Source: Ustilago trichophora (Eukaryota > Basidiomycota > Ustilaginomycetes > Ustilaginales > Ustilaginaceae). Taken from it: 64,000 nt of DNA. How positions within the stretch are numbered: position 1 is the first letter of the stretch; the number at the start of each line of letters is the position of its first letter. Positions 51,151-61,680 of the stretch are shown here, one piece after another. A model generated the notes under the pieces. It was not told where the DNA came from. It worked only from the letters and a program-made list of their open reading frames with translations, and did not search any database. The translations under genes and the position numbers were made by a program. Where the stretch lies: NCBI GenBank assembly GCA_900323505.1, contig OOIN01000012.1:992001-1056000 (forward strand). Reading direction: 5' to 3'.

Positions 51151-54100
51151 TTAAGCTTTCTCTGTTGCAACGTTCTCCTGTGTCTCCTTTTGACGTTTTT
51201 CGCGCTCGATTTTTTCCAGCAGCAACTTTCTTCTTCTGATATCTTCAGCTTTGGCATTCTTGTAACCTTTCAATCTGTGCATTTTGTGCTCCTCTGTTTC
51301 GGCCTCGTCCACCGTACCAGTAGGAGTAGTGTTGCTTCTTTCGCTCAAGCCGGTTGCCTCTTCTCCGTCGGCAGTTGTATCCGTCGTGCTGGATTGTAAG
51401 CTGACCATCTCTTTCAGACTTGCTGCCATGCTACTTGGCAAAACGTTGAGCGAGGAAAGGGAAGGCAAGAGAGAGTTTGTTCCACTCTTGGACTTCTCGC
51501 TCTTGGGCGAAGTAGCAGCGTCAGATTCGTGTGCGGGGCTCTCAACAATGTTCGAAGCGGATCGATGGAAGGCGTGCGAACCGTCCTCGCTATCAGGAGA
51601 CAGAGCTGAGGATGAGGTAGGGGGAAGAGTGGCAGAACGGTGCTGATCCTTTTTCGGTGTACCGCTGCCGCCACCGCCATTACTGTGGGTACGCCCATGT
51701 GACGAGAGTCGCGAGAGCGGGTTGGCGAATACCGAGCTAGAAGGAGTGCCGGCAGGGGAGGAAGAGTGCGTGGCCTCGCGTTCGATGTGTTTCTGCGTAC
51801 GACGTTTGGCAAGTGGAATGTTCTTGTAGAGGAATTCGATCGCGGTAGCCACGCCGTCCTCCGAGCGAATCTTCTCGCCGACTCCTTGGGCTTTTTCCAC
51901 CATGACGCGGTCAGATCCGGCAGATTTGAGGGCGTCGGTGAGGTCGCTCACGCTCAAACCGTTCACTCGAGCACCAGCGCCGAGTTTTTGCACGCGATTG
52001 GCCCAAAAGAATTGGTCGCCGAAGAAGGGTTTGATCAAGGTTACCAGACCAGCACGGAGCGAGGCACCTGTAGTACCGGCTCCGCCGTGATGCATGGCAA
52101 TGTCGATCTGCGGGAAGAGCCAATCGTGTGGAACAGAGTCGACAACGAAGACATCGTCGGGGATCTCGATCTCGGGCTCGTGCTCCTCTTCTGTACCAGC
52201 ATCCTCACTTTCGGTATGCGACGAGGTGTGGGATTCTTGGTGTTGCAACTGCGACTTGGCAGCTTGCTGCTGCTGCTGCTGCTTCTTCTTCTTCTTCGAT
52301 TTGGATCCGCCTCGACCACTCCAGCCCTTAGCAACGATAGCGCGCACATCCGCTTCGTGGACCGCCTTCATAATGTTGTTCGACACCTCTTCGGCATTTT
52401 CGATCGTGATCGAGCCAAAACCAATGTAGGCAATCTTCTTGTCGTCCTTCCTGGCCTTGTCCAAAAAGTCAGACATCTCCTTGGGAGGCGTCCAGTTGGA
52501 TTCCGGATTGTCGAGGAACCAGTAGCCCGAAATTTTGACGCGGTCACCCCAGTCGTTGGGCATAGGTACCACCGCAGGTGAGAAGTTGTAGATGAAGGGC
52601 ACAGAGTCGGCGTCCAGCTTCGACATATCCGTGGGCCCAATACCCACCATGTGCTTGCGCCAGCGGTTGATCTGTCCACTTGTCGCGACCCACATGATCT
52701 GGTCAAACAGGACATAGGACGAGGAGTTGTACGAGGGACCCATCTCGATCGAAGGAACGCTGAATGCCTGCGGGTAAGCCGAGGTCTTTGTCCAAGGCAT
52801 AGTGAAGGCACGGAAGTACGGGATCCCCAGCCCTTCAGCAACGTGTATGCCGGCCATGGTGGACGGACTCTCGATGAGCAGATCAGCGCCCTGGCATTCT
52901 TCCCAGCATTCTCGCAGCAGCTCGTCGAGCCAGACGCGGAACTTGCCGATACTCTCGCGAAAGAAGGCAGGCGAGAAGATACGGTGCTCGACGCTGAGCT
53001 TCATCAATGCTGCAGGGTCGCCACCTACGCCACGGTACTCGATGCCGTGGCCCTCGACCCAGCCCCGATATTCGGGATGAGAGACAATGACAGGTGTATG
53101 GCCGTGCTCCTTGAGTGCCTTGCAGAGCGCAATGTAGGGCTGGACGTCACCACGCGATCCAATGGTGAGACAATAGATGCGCATGGGCGAGATACGGATC
53201 GAGTCGCGAGCTGCGTTGCGGTCTACATTGACCACCCTGGGCAGGTAGGCGAGCACGTCGGGCTCGAACACTGGCACATCAGCTTCGGCGTTGTGCAAAA
53301 GCGCCTCGGTGGGACTCTTCTTGGACAGAGCACCAAATTTCGACGCACCTTCGCCCTTGGTGACGTGGCTATCGTCGCTGGCTGCGGTCAAACTGGCTCG
53401 GTCCGCATCCTTCTTTCGATCGTCCTTGGCCTGGACGATGCGCTTGAGCGTAGAGAGCACCAGATCGCGATTCTCCTTGGACAAGAAATCGAAAAACATG
53501 TCGGAATGCGCCCGGATGTGAACCACGAGACCGTGGTGGTGCCAGAGCATAGATCGGTAGGTGTCGACACCCTGGATGTCGTTGAGAGGCACCTTGATCT
53601 TGAGATCCCTGCCAACAGCTCTACGCCAGAAGAGTAGATAATCGAGGCCGATCGCCATGGTTCCGTGAGTGTGTAAGGTACGCACAAGCTCCGCCTTGAC
53701 GAGATGGAGCTCCTCGGGACGATGGGGCAGGCCGAAAGCATGGCAGAACTTGTCTGCGAGCGATCGCTTGTGATCATCGGACGATTCATCGTTGCTGTCC
53801 GGTGATGCATCTTCTGCGTCTGCATCACCTTCGAGATCGATCAAGGGAGAAGGCACAGCGTTGAGAACATGTTGGAAGCCGAGGGGGTCATGCGTAGACT
53901 TGGGCACCTTGAGCGCTTCGTGGAGCAGGTCGATGAAAGCAGCGCGGTTGTGGGTGACACCAAGTGCGATTTGGGTGATGTGGCACTTGAAGCCTGGGTT
54001 TTTGGGACAGCTGACAAACATGTGGTTGGTGGATCGGCTTTGTTCGACGAGCTGGTGGCGCTCGGCACGATCGCGGTGTTCCTTGACGATCTGAGCCACT

Positions 54101-55695
54101 TCGGCCTCTTTTACAGAGCCGACAAGGACATCAACGTGGACGACCTTGGCAACCTGCATAAAGTTGGCCGAATCAACGCCGACGACGCGCTCAAGAGGGA
54201 TGCTGATGCGCACCTTTTCTGCAGTGTTGCGAGCGTGGAAAGCTGCGGCTTCGAGTTCCTTGCGCCAGTCGAGAGCAGCCTCTTGCGTCTTGAACTCGAC
54301 CGAGCTGTACTTGAGACCTTCGACAAAGCGGATGACGTTGGGTTGTGCCCAGTCGATGGGAAGAATAGCGTAGAGGTTCGAGAGGCGAACGGACATGAGA
54401 GGCTTGTAGAGCTTGTTGCTGGCAGTGTAGGCATTGAATGAATCCTTGCGCAGCTCGATCCAGACTCTGCGTTTAGGTCGCATCTTGCCGGGTCTGTGAA
54501 TGATAGCAGGACCGGACTTGAGAATCGGATTCTTGACGTTGGGATCAGATGGAGCACGAGTGCCCTCAGCGTCAGCATTGTTGATCGCGCCATGGTCTTG
54601 CTCGGAGCTGCTGTTGGCATTGGGAATGTAGGCTAGGAAGCAGACACGACGGTTGGTGAGGAAGATGCTGCCTTTGATCAGGACAGTCTTGACAAGGACT
54701 CCGCTGAGATCAATGATGAGCTTCTCGGGTACGTTGGGCTGGGAGAGAGAAGGGCATTCGCCGAATTCTTCGATGATGGCCTTCATCTTTTCTTTCGCCG
54801 AGATTCTGACAAGGGCATGGGTGCCGACGCTGTCGCCAGGCCTGGCATTGTCCATAGAGCCGGAACGGCGCTTCTCGGCATCCTTCTTTGTCTGGTTGAG
54901 CGTTTCCAGGTCTTTTTCCATTTTTGCCAGATCAGGCTTGGAACCATCGAGATGGTCATTTTCGTGGAGTGTTCGTGTGTCATCTGCGTCGTCACCATCT
55001 GCATGTAGTTGGACGTCATCGTCATCCTCCTCGTCTTCATGTTCGTCGTCATCCGAGAGATGCTGTAAAGTCTCGAAACTAGCGTCGTTCAAGAGCTCGT
55101 CGGCGCCGAGGTTGTTCTGGCTAGAGAGATGATCGTTCGTGCCGATCGAGTACGGGCTCCTCATTTCGTCTTCAGTGGGTGGAGCATTTACACCGAGGGT
55201 GGATCGGAGCTTGGCGTCGACCTTTTTGAGCGTTCTACCGAGCTTGCTTCGGACTCGAGAGGATTCATGTTGGTCAGAGGATTCCGCTTCGTTGCCGGAT
55301 TGCTTCCAAGCAGCGTCATCGCCTGGGACGACAGGAACGGCAGGCTGAGCGCGATGTTGCGTATCGAGGGAATCATCACGATGATGATCTTCGGGCTGCG
55401 AGTGGTCATCTTTGGATGACATGAGAGCAGCGCCATTGAGAAAGCCTGCAAGCGAGTGTCCGCCTTGTTTCTGGCGCTCTTGTTGCTGCTGCTGCCGTTG
55501 TTCGGCGGTATTAGTGGACTGGACATGTGAAGAGACAGGAACCTCGGAGACTGGTGGCGCTGCCTCAAGCTGGTGATCTTCTAGAGGATTGGCATGTTCG
55601 CTCTCGCTGGACTTGACGAGTTCGACGGTGTTTCCGAAGCTGTCGCGGACGTTGGTCACGCTAGCGCGCGAGCCAAACAGAGGACGGAGCCCCAT
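51151..55695 (-). CDS. ATG26: UDP-glucose:sterol 3-beta-glucosyltransferase ATG26
   Basis: 1514 residues. Transfers glucose to membrane sterols (ergosterol); in some fungi needed for pexophagy. Layout: acidic disordered N-terminus; GRAM domain (LVKTVLIKGSIFLTNRRVCF); PH domain (RPKRRVWIELRKDSFNAYTA); second GRAM domain (ELVRTLHTHGTMAIGLDYLL); then a GT-B glycosyltransferase from about residue 837 (MRIYCLTIGSRGDVQPYIAL). Its C-lobe carries the nucleotide-sugar motif around VPHDWLFPQIDIAMHHGGAG. A Lys/Gln-rich insertion (KKKKKQQQQQQAAK) lies inside the transferase domain, and the C-terminal 250 residues are low-complexity with a charged helical end. Domain order matches fungal Atg26/Ugt51. Single exon. 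Confidence 0.95.
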   Translation of the reverse strand: MGLRPLFGSRASVTNVRDSFGNTVELVKSSESEHANPLEDHQLEAAPPVSEVPVSSHVQSTNTAEQRQQQQQERQKQGGHSLAGFLNGAALMSSKDDHSQPEDHHRDDSLDTQHRAQPAVPVVPGDDAAWKQSGNEAESSDQHESSRVRSKLGRTLKKVDAKLRSTLGVNAPPTEDEMRSPYSIGTNDHLSSQNNLGADELLNDASFETLQHLSDDDEHEDEEDDDDVQLHADGDDADDTRTLHENDHLDGSKPDLAKMEKDLETLNQTKKDAEKRRSGSMDNARPGDSVGTHALVRISAKEKMKAIIEEFGECPSLSQPNVPEKLIIDLSGVLVKTVLIKGSIFLTNRRVCFLAYIPNANSSSEQDHGAINNADAEGTRAPSDPNVKNPILKSGPAIIHRPGKMRPKRRVWIELRKDSFNAYTASNKLYKPLMSVRLSNLYAILPIDWAQPNVIRFVEGLKYSSVEFKTQEAALDWRKELEAAAFHARNTAEKVRISIPLERVVGVDSANFMQVAKVVHVDVLVGSVKEAEVAQIVKEHRDRAERHQLVEQSRSTNHMFVSCPKNPGFKCHITQIALGVTHNRAAFIDLLHEALKVPKSTHDPLGFQHVLNAVPSPLIDLEGDADAEDASPDSNDESSDDHKRSLADKFCHAFGLPHRPEELHLVKAELVRTLHTHGTMAIGLDYLLFWRRAVGRDLKIKVPLNDIQGVDTYRSMLWHHHGLVVHIRAHSDMFFDFLSKENRDLVLSTLKRIVQAKDDRKKDADRASLTAASDDSHVTKGEGASKFGALSKKSPTEALLHNAEADVPVFEPDVLAYLPRVVNVDRNAARDSIRISPMRIYCLTIGSRGDVQPYIALCKALKEHGHTPVIVSHPEYRGWVEGHGIEYRGVGGDPAALMKLSVEHRIFSPAFFRESIGKFRVWLDELLRECWEECQGADLLIESPSTMAGIHVAEGLGIPYFRAFTMPWTKTSAYPQAFSVPSIEMGPSYNSSSYVLFDQIMWVATSGQINRWRKHMVGIGPTDMSKLDADSVPFIYNFSPAVVPMPNDWGDRVKISGYWFLDNPESNWTPPKEMSDFLDKARKDDKKIAYIGFGSITIENAEEVSNNIMKAVHEADVRAIVAKGWSGRGGSKSKKKKKQQQQQQAAKSQLQHQESHTSSHTESEDAGTEEEHEPEIEIPDDVFVVDSVPHDWLFPQIDIAMHHGGAGTTGASLRAGLVTLIKPFFGDQFFWANRVQKLGAGARVNGLSVSDLTDALKSAGSDRVMVEKAQGVGEKIRSEDGVATAIEFLYKNIPLAKRRTQKHIEREATHSSSPAGTPSSSVFANPLSRLSSHGRTHSNGGGGSGTPKKDQHRSATLPPTSSSALSPDSEDGSHAFHRSASNIVESPAHESDAATSPKSEKSKSGTNSLLPSLSSLNVLPSSMAASLKEMVSLQSSTTDTTADGEEATGLSERSNTTPTGTVDEAETEEHKMHRLKGYKNAKAEDIRRRKLLLEKIEREKRQKETQENVATEKA

Positions 55696-56907
55696 CTTGT
55701 TTAGGGAATGACCGTCTGCGAGGTCCGTCGCAGCGCGTCTGGCAGAAAGTGGGTCGCTCTATGTTTGATCGAAAGCCTAATGGCAAACTTGCTGGGCGAG
55801 CGTATGATGGAGGGCGGTGAGGACGTTTGCTTGCGAAGGTGGATGGGCTAAGTAGCGAAGGGATGTACAGTACAGTACAATAGTTGGAGGCTGCAAGCAG
55901 GCACAGAAGTCAGCACCGTGACTGAACCGTGCGTGTCCAACTCAGCTTTCCAGTCGCCAGGCCAGGGTCGCCTCTGAACACAAAAATGAAAAGGAAAAGG
56001 AGAACATCAGAAACTGGGGCGCCAGAGCAGTGTCAGCATCAAGAGCAGCAGCAGCAGCTGCTGCTGCACAGTTACTGTACCAACCACCGCCTCCACCTCG
56101 CAGCCTTTTGCACCTTGGCTTCAACAAGGTACCCTCTTATCCGAGCACGAGTCTTCTAGTCAATGACCAGGATTGTTCTTGGTTCTGTCCTGAACAAGGC
56201 CTTGTACAACATTGTGAGAGCACAAATGGCAGCATCGTGCTGCAGCAAGCAATCCTCGCCGTTCGTCGTTCGGGCTGCTTTGAAAGACGGCCAAAGTCGA
56301 AATGGATTTAGATGCCCGGATAAGCAAATCCGTCACGCTCTCGGTTTTTCTTGCTTGGAGCAAATCAGAAAGCAGGGTCCTCTTGCTCTCTTGGCATCTA
56401 GCTTTAAAGTTTAGCATCATCGTGCGTGTCCACCGTCGTCACTTGTGCTGACACTATTGTTTGTTTTACCCTGCCATTCGCTCAGCAGGAATTTCGACGT
56501 TTTCTTGCACCACTAACTACTCTGGTTTTGCGAGCAGCCGCCGGGCCGCGTCGGGCGGCATAGCTCTCCTGCAAGCGACTTAGAATTCGGGATTCGCTCG
56601 ATAAACCTATGCACATGCACCATGTCTACACTCATGTTTGGGCCTCCCGTGTGACATCCTCCGACACTCTCGTTACTCGTGCCACTGCTAAGAATGCCGT
56701 TTGATTCCGGACCGTGTCTGTGCGTACTTCTCAGTTTCCCGCCATTTTTAAATGACTTCGCCGCTTGGTCTAGGCCAACAGTACTGTATTGTCGCTCATT
56801 CGATGCTGTGTCACCGGAACTGTCACGGAGCAGCAGTAACAGGATGAAGCTGCACCATACGTAATCAGGTTATGTATGCAGTAGTGGAAATGTTGAAACA
56901 TATCGCG
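55696..56907. other. Intergenic, no gene seen
   Basis: Upstream of ATG26 and of the first tRNA. Small CAG-rich stretch near 56050; otherwise nothing recognised. Confidence 0.55.
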
Positions 56908-57010
56908 TCCGAATTAGTTTAGTGGCTATGACGGCGCCTTGTCATTCAATTGACCAGCGTTCTCCGCGCAGAATACGGCGCAGACCCGGGTTCAATTCCC
57001 GGATTCGGAG
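56908..57010 (+). tRNA. tRNA-Asp (GTC), intron-containing, copy 1
   Basis: Acceptor stem TCCGAAT pairs with ATTCGGA; D-arm GTTTAGTGGCTATGAC; anticodon stem GCGCC/GGCGC with loop TTGTCA..C, so anticodon GTC; T-arm CCGGGTTCAATTCCCGG. The intron (about 56945-56975, 31 nt) sits after position 37, the canonical place. A T-run follows (about 57016-57021). Confidence 0.93.
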
Positions 57011-57304
57011 TAATTTCTTTTTTGGCGTTTTATTGCAAGATTTTTCGGTGGGTTTTGGTCAAACTTCGATTCTAGCATTGATATCTTGTTCCTTTTGCGA
57101 GACATTTATAACCGCCGTTTCTGGCTCTCTCAGACTTTGGTTGCTTGCTTTCTTCTCCTTTCCACACTTGACTTCAACATCTCTCCCACCTCCCGAGCAT
57201 CCGTGCAAATTAATCAATTCCGGACGAGACCAAAGGAGAAGAAAAAAGTCCAGCCGCCAGAGCAGCAAAAAGAAAAAAAGAAGGGGAAAAAAGATGAATG
57301 TTTT

Positions 57305-57413
57305 CTCCGAATCCGGGAATTGAACCCGGGTCTGCGCCGTATTATGCGCGGAGAACTTGGTTGAAGCATCCGAAGATGACAAGGCGCCGTCATAGCCACT
57401 AAACTAATTCGGA
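57305..57413 (-). tRNA. tRNA-Asp (GTC), intron-containing, copy 2
   Basis: Same mature sequence as the copy at 56908-57010, inverted relative to it, about 300 bp away. The intron is longer and differs in sequence in its first part (ATCTTCGGATGCTTC region) while its end (CTCCGCGCATAATA) is nearly the same. Confidence 0.93.
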
Positions 57414-57656
57414 TCCGATTGATGTCTACCCGACCCAACGTTGCGTACATATATCTCAAATTGTATTTCTAGAGATAGCCGTGACTTGGTTTGGGCGCAA
57501 TGTTTCGAGATGTGCACTTTATGGCCAGCAGGGTGACAATATTGGCGGTATAGATGCAAACGAGAAAGACTTTGACTTGCTTTCGGGTGTAAATATAAGT
57601 ATACAGTGTACAGTGTTGTACAAACGTGTGGGTGAAAGATAGTGCGGGATCGGGGC

Positions 57657-59834
57657 TCACACGAGCTGCTGCCAAGCTAAAAAGTCCATCTCCTGATCCT
57701 CAGGCTCCAAGTGAATCGGTAATCCATTCTCGTCGAGCAGCAAAGCAAAGCCCGGTCTACCATCTACATCATTTGCTCCCCTTCCTGCTGCTCTCGCTTG
57801 TTCCTCTCCCTGACCTTGGCCTTGACCCTGCTGTTGCGCTTGAGGAGCCTGATCACCCAACAACCCATCAAACAGCCGATGGTAGCACTCGTACCCTGGC
57901 GTGTTGAAATGCAAGTATGGATTTTGCGAAGATATAGGTTTCCCGCAGAGATAGCAGTAGTGCGTCTGGCAGCTTTTGCATGTCATATGATTGCAGCCGT
58001 ACGACTTTTCGATTGCAATACCGCAGGTGGGACATGGTGTCGTGTAGTCCGAGAGCCACTGTTGGGTCTGTTGCTCCTCTTCGTATTTTCGCGCCATGGT
58101 TTCGAGCGTCTTGCGGCCAAATTTTTGCTCCATCAGCGCTCGATCGGGTGAGGAGGCGGGGAGGGAGAGGTAGCGTTTGATGAGCTCGGATTGGAAGGAT
58201 ACTGGACACGAGGTGGGCCCATGCCAGGAACGTGAGCACCATGCACAGAATGCAAAGCCGCAAGAGAGACATTCGCGGAATCGTTCCCAGTGACCTGAAT
58301 TCTCATCGTTTGGCAGACGCACAACGGCCGCTTGACAACCAGAGCGAGGACAGTAGGAGACCGAGGGATCGGCTTCCATCTTGGCTTTGACAGTGAGCTC
58401 GTCCAATCGTGTCAAGCGGGTGGGTCCGAGGATGCTCTCGAGTTCGGCGCGTGTGACCAGACCAGTGACTGCGTTTTCTTCCACTCCTGTATCTCCTTGT
58501 CCATTCGATGACCTTGCTGCTGTACGCTTGGCTTTGGCAGGGGTAATGAGGTTTCCTTCTTGGTCCACGAGGTTCTGCTTCTCCCTCTCGCTCCATAGCA
58601 TGACACACTCTGGATCAGGACAGCGTTTCGCTTGACGATGGAATCCGTCATCGACCAAGCTTGAGAGATAAGCAGCAAGGCATTCCAAGCAAAAGACATG
58701 GCCGCAACCAGTGAGCCTCGTGCATGCTCTGCCTTTTCGCGTCTCTAAGCAGATGGCGCAGTCAAATGAAGACGTGTCAAAGGTGGTGCGGCTGCAAATG
58801 CGAGAATGTGCAACGAGCTGGGCTGCAAGCCTAGGCGGAGCATCAGGCGAAGAGAGATGCTCTTCGAAATGCAGGCTCGCTTCCGATGATTCCGAACCCT
58901 CTCTTGGCGCTTGCAAGAAAGACGGAAGGTCCTCTGAAGAGGATTGTTCTTCCAACAACTCTGCCCAGAGGCCTTCAGAGAGATGCGTCACCCAAATGTA
59001 GAGCACTTCCATACCGCTCAGCTCGCGATACTGCTCGTCTAGCTTTTGTAGGATCCATAGTAAGGACTTGTCCTTACGGCCAGGCTTGTCTGGCAGCCAT
59101 GGCGCTGTGAGAACTTCGACTATGGGCGGCTGTTCGGCTGGGTATCTCGATGGGAGGCGCACTCTTAAAGTGACAGGTGCCAGATGTATCAGTGCCGGTA
59201 GTGTTTTCGTCGAGCGCGTACGAGATCGTCCTCCCGGTGAACTGGGTCGTGATTGGTTAGGGACAGGTTTTAAGGCTAATGCCGAATGCAGGCTGAGTCT
59301 TCCAAGAGCATCGGCTGCATCTTCTTCCTTGCCTTTTGGTATATTTGGTACTGTGGTTCGATACTTTGAGTGCTCGAACGACGCTACTGATGCAGGCGTG
59401 CTCGGCTGGAAGGCGTTGGCCGCTGCATTCAGATGACCGGGTTTACGCCTCTGGTTCCTGCCATTGCGTTGCTTGGTCTTCGAGTGTACTGGCTGCTCTG
59501 GTTCTGGTTCTATTGAGACCAAGTTGGGTGACTCTGCGTCTCCACTTTGAGGCTGGATGGTAACCTTTGAGGAGGACGCTTGCGCTGAGTTTCGGTGGAC
59601 ATCGTTTGCAAAAGTATCGACGACTATGCGGGTGGGTCTGGGCAATGTGATTGGAACATAGAATTCGATGACTGGCTCTGGCTTCCTTTGTAACAGCTTG
59701 ACCCGGAGCTCTGCTGGTCTGTCCTCTCCTTCGCTAACTTCGTTGTCTTTGGGAGCTGCAAAGATTGACTCGAGAGCGACGATCTCATCCTCCTGCCTTG
59801 CACGACATTCTTCTAGCACGGCTTCCGCATCCAT
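57657..59834 (-). CDS. RBR-type E3 ubiquitin ligase (RNF14/Itt1-like)
   Basis: 725 residues from MDAEAVLEEC. RWD domain at the N-terminus (EDEIVALESIFA; its second half continues after a Ser/Arg-rich insertion at RVRLPSRYPAEQPPIVEV). RING1 starts CAICLETRKGRACTRLTGCG, followed by CGHVFCLECL; an IBR domain has SYCPRSGCQ and CLSCGFAFCAWCSRSWHG. RING2 is CPTCGIAIEKSYGCNHMTC with the catalytic Cys at about 614 and CQTHYCYLCG. RWD plus RBR is the arrangement of RNF14 and yeast Itt1, linked to ribosome and translation quality control. The mechanism passes ubiquitin through the RING2 Cys. Gln/Gly-rich tail. Single exon. Confidence 0.92.
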   Translation of the reverse strand: MDAEAVLEECRARQEDEIVALESIFAAPKDNEVSEGEDRPAELRVKLLQRKPEPVIEFYVPITLPRPTRIVVDTFANDVHRNSAQASSSKVTIQPQSGDAESPNLVSIEPEPEQPVHSKTKQRNGRNQRRKPGHLNAAANAFQPSTPASVASFEHSKYRTTVPNIPKGKEEDAADALGRLSLHSALALKPVPNQSRPSSPGGRSRTRSTKTLPALIHLAPVTLRVRLPSRYPAEQPPIVEVLTAPWLPDKPGRKDKSLLWILQKLDEQYRELSGMEVLYIWVTHLSEGLWAELLEEQSSSEDLPSFLQAPREGSESSEASLHFEEHLSSPDAPPRLAAQLVAHSRICSRTTFDTSSFDCAICLETRKGRACTRLTGCGHVFCLECLAAYLSSLVDDGFHRQAKRCPDPECVMLWSEREKQNLVDQEGNLITPAKAKRTAARSSNGQGDTGVEENAVTGLVTRAELESILGPTRLTRLDELTVKAKMEADPSVSYCPRSGCQAAVVRLPNDENSGHWERFRECLSCGFAFCAWCSRSWHGPTSCPVSFQSELIKRYLSLPASSPDRALMEQKFGRKTLETMARKYEEEQQTQQWLSDYTTPCPTCGIAIEKSYGCNHMTCKSCQTHYCYLCGKPISSQNPYLHFNTPGYECYHRLFDGLLGDQAPQAQQQGQGQGQGEEQARAAGRGANDVDGRPGFALLLDENGLPIHLEPEDQEMDFLAWQQLV

Positions 59835-60339
59835 GTTGGGCAGCAAGGCGGTGTTGTAAGAATGAAAGAGCGCGTGTGCGCCACCGAGTCTGCCGCATCG
59901 GCTGAGAGGTTAAAAGATATAGACAATAATGGAGACGTCAATGAGTGAGATGATGTGAGGTGAGGTGAGGTGAGGTAAGGTGGTGGAAGTACCATGCTGG
60001 GTTGCCACCTGCATCGCTGAGCTGAAGAAGTGCAAGGAATCTGATTGATTGCCGATGTACGAACAGTGCACGCGTGGATTAAAGTTTGTGTGGCTGCTCA
60101 GCGCTTTTGTTCAAGGTGGAGGTGAATTTTTCGAGACTTTTGGCTTCTCGTCTGACTTTTGGGGAAAAAAGGGTCCAATCTCGGTCTCTCCGTGCGGCGG
60201 CTTTCTTGGCTGGCAAGGCAAGAAGAAAAGTTGGACCAAAAAAGTGACTCTTTGGTCGCACCCCTCCTTCCAACTCACTTCCTCATCTTTATTCCTCAGT
60301 CAGCCCTTTCCTCAACAACGAGTATACACGCATCTCACC
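59835..60339. other. Divergent promoter region
   Basis: Between the RBR ligase (minus) and POP5 (plus). Short GGTGA repeat near 59955-59980; no gene seen. An in-frame extension upstream of POP5 to 60049 is not protein-like. Confidence 0.55.
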
Positions 60340-61161
60340 ATGGTTCGATTCAAGACCCGCTGGCTGCTTCTCGCTATCGACGACAAGCCTCTTGCCACCT
60401 CCTCCCCTTTTCCTTCGACCCTCGACGACTCGGCGAACGCATCCACATCAGCAACCGTCCTCTCAGCGGCACAGCAATCTCATACCAATGGTGCCAAAGC
60501 AACGCTCACAGCGCAGCATATCACACGGCTTCTACGAGCGTCGCTGGTGTACAATTTCGGCGATGTGGCAGCGGGCGCATTTGGTGGTGTCTTGACCTGC
60601 AAGTACTACAGCACGCACACGGGCACCGCGATTGTGAGGTGCTCGCGTGATGCAGCCAGGCTGGTTTGGGCAAGTGCCACGCTGATCTCGAGCCCGGTAG
60701 ATACGACAGCAGATGGGACCACTGGTACGGCGGCAGCCGGGAAAGCTGCTTCGTTGAGGATCAGGGTCATTCACTGCGGCGGTACCATTAAGAAGGTCCA
60801 GAACAAGGCGATCGAATTGGATAGAAAGCTGATCATGCGTATGAGGGACAAGCAGAGGAGGCTTGCGGCAAATCAGACACCCAAACTACCATCAGAGAAT
60901 AAGATGCCAAACGCAGTGGACAAGGAGGAGACAGCATCGCCAGTCGCGCCAGTGATCCCTATCGCATCTATGGACGACGAAGAAGATCTCGGTGAAGCTC
61001 TCGATCCTAATGCCCCCACCGCAGACTCGCCTGCATCAAGTACAATGACAAAATTGCAGCCAGAAGAGGCTATTACAGCATCGTCAAGCGCAAAATTCGA
61101 TCCAGAGACACAGGCCCTCCTCGCACAGTCTCGCAAACAGATCAACTCCATCTCCATGTAG
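60340..61161 (+). CDS. POP5: RNase P/MRP subunit POP5
   Basis: 273 residues from the ATG at 60340 (MVRFKTRWLLLAID, the standard Pop5 start). Protein subunit of the ribozymes RNase P (tRNA 5' maturation) and RNase MRP (rRNA processing). The Pop5 fold follows: ITRLLRASLVYNFGDVAAGA, LTCKYYSTHTGTAIVRCSRD and RIRVIHCGGTIKKVQNKAIE. There is a Ser/Thr-rich insertion near residues 20-45 and an acidic, disordered tail of about 100 residues, so it is longer than yeast Pop5. The nearby tRNA-Asp genes are a coincidence of position as far as can be seen. Confidence 0.9.
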   Translation: MVRFKTRWLLLAIDDKPLATSSPFPSTLDDSANASTSATVLSAAQQSHTNGAKATLTAQHITRLLRASLVYNFGDVAAGAFGGVLTCKYYSTHTGTAIVRCSRDAARLVWASATLISSPVDTTADGTTGTAAAGKAASLRIRVIHCGGTIKKVQNKAIELDRKLIMRMRDKQRRLAANQTPKLPSENKMPNAVDKEETASPVAPVIPIASMDDEEDLGEALDPNAPTADSPASSTMTKLQPEEAITASSSAKFDPETQALLAQSRKQINSISM

Positions 61162-61357
61162 CTCTCACCTGTCACAGTAGCATTCTCCAACATTTCCTCC
61201 CATCACATCATTCGTACATTGCAATCAATATACCCAGCGTTCATGCCAATGTTATCATCTCGATTACCTGCGGAAGGGCAAAAAAGCTAGGCCAAGGTGT
61301 GAATCTACTCTACAGCATGGAGCAAAGAAAAAAGAAAAAAGAAAAAAATGAATGATC

Positions 61358-61456
61358 CTCCGAATCCGGGAATTGAACCCGGGTCTGCGCCGTATTCTGC
61401 GCGGAGAACGCTGGTCAATTGACAAGGCGCCGTCATAGCCACTAAACTAATTCGGA
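61358..61456 (-). tRNA. tRNA-Asp (GTC), intron-containing, copy 3
   Basis: Mature parts identical to the copies at 56908-57010 and 57305-57413; the intron matches that of the 56908 copy except for a 4-nt shortening at its 5' end. An A-rich stretch on the plus strand just below 61350 gives the T-run terminator on this strand. Confidence 0.93.
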
Positions 61457-61680
61457 TCGCTTCATGTCTACCCACATTCACCTTGCATACATATTGTGAA
61501 AGCGTGCTCACGAACATTACATGGCTTTCCACCACCCGTGGTAGCTTTAGCTCACGACCGTCATGATGTTGGTTGGCAGGCAGTCAGTCAGTTGAAAGAG
61601 AGAAAGAATTGAGCGTTCGATTTAGAAATGCGGGGAATACAAAGGATACTATTAGATTCAAGATGAGAGAAAGAGGACGC

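Noticed and set aside
51766..53637. Long plus-strand frames opposite ATG26
   Set aside because: Antisense shadows of the glycosyltransferase; no start context or domains.
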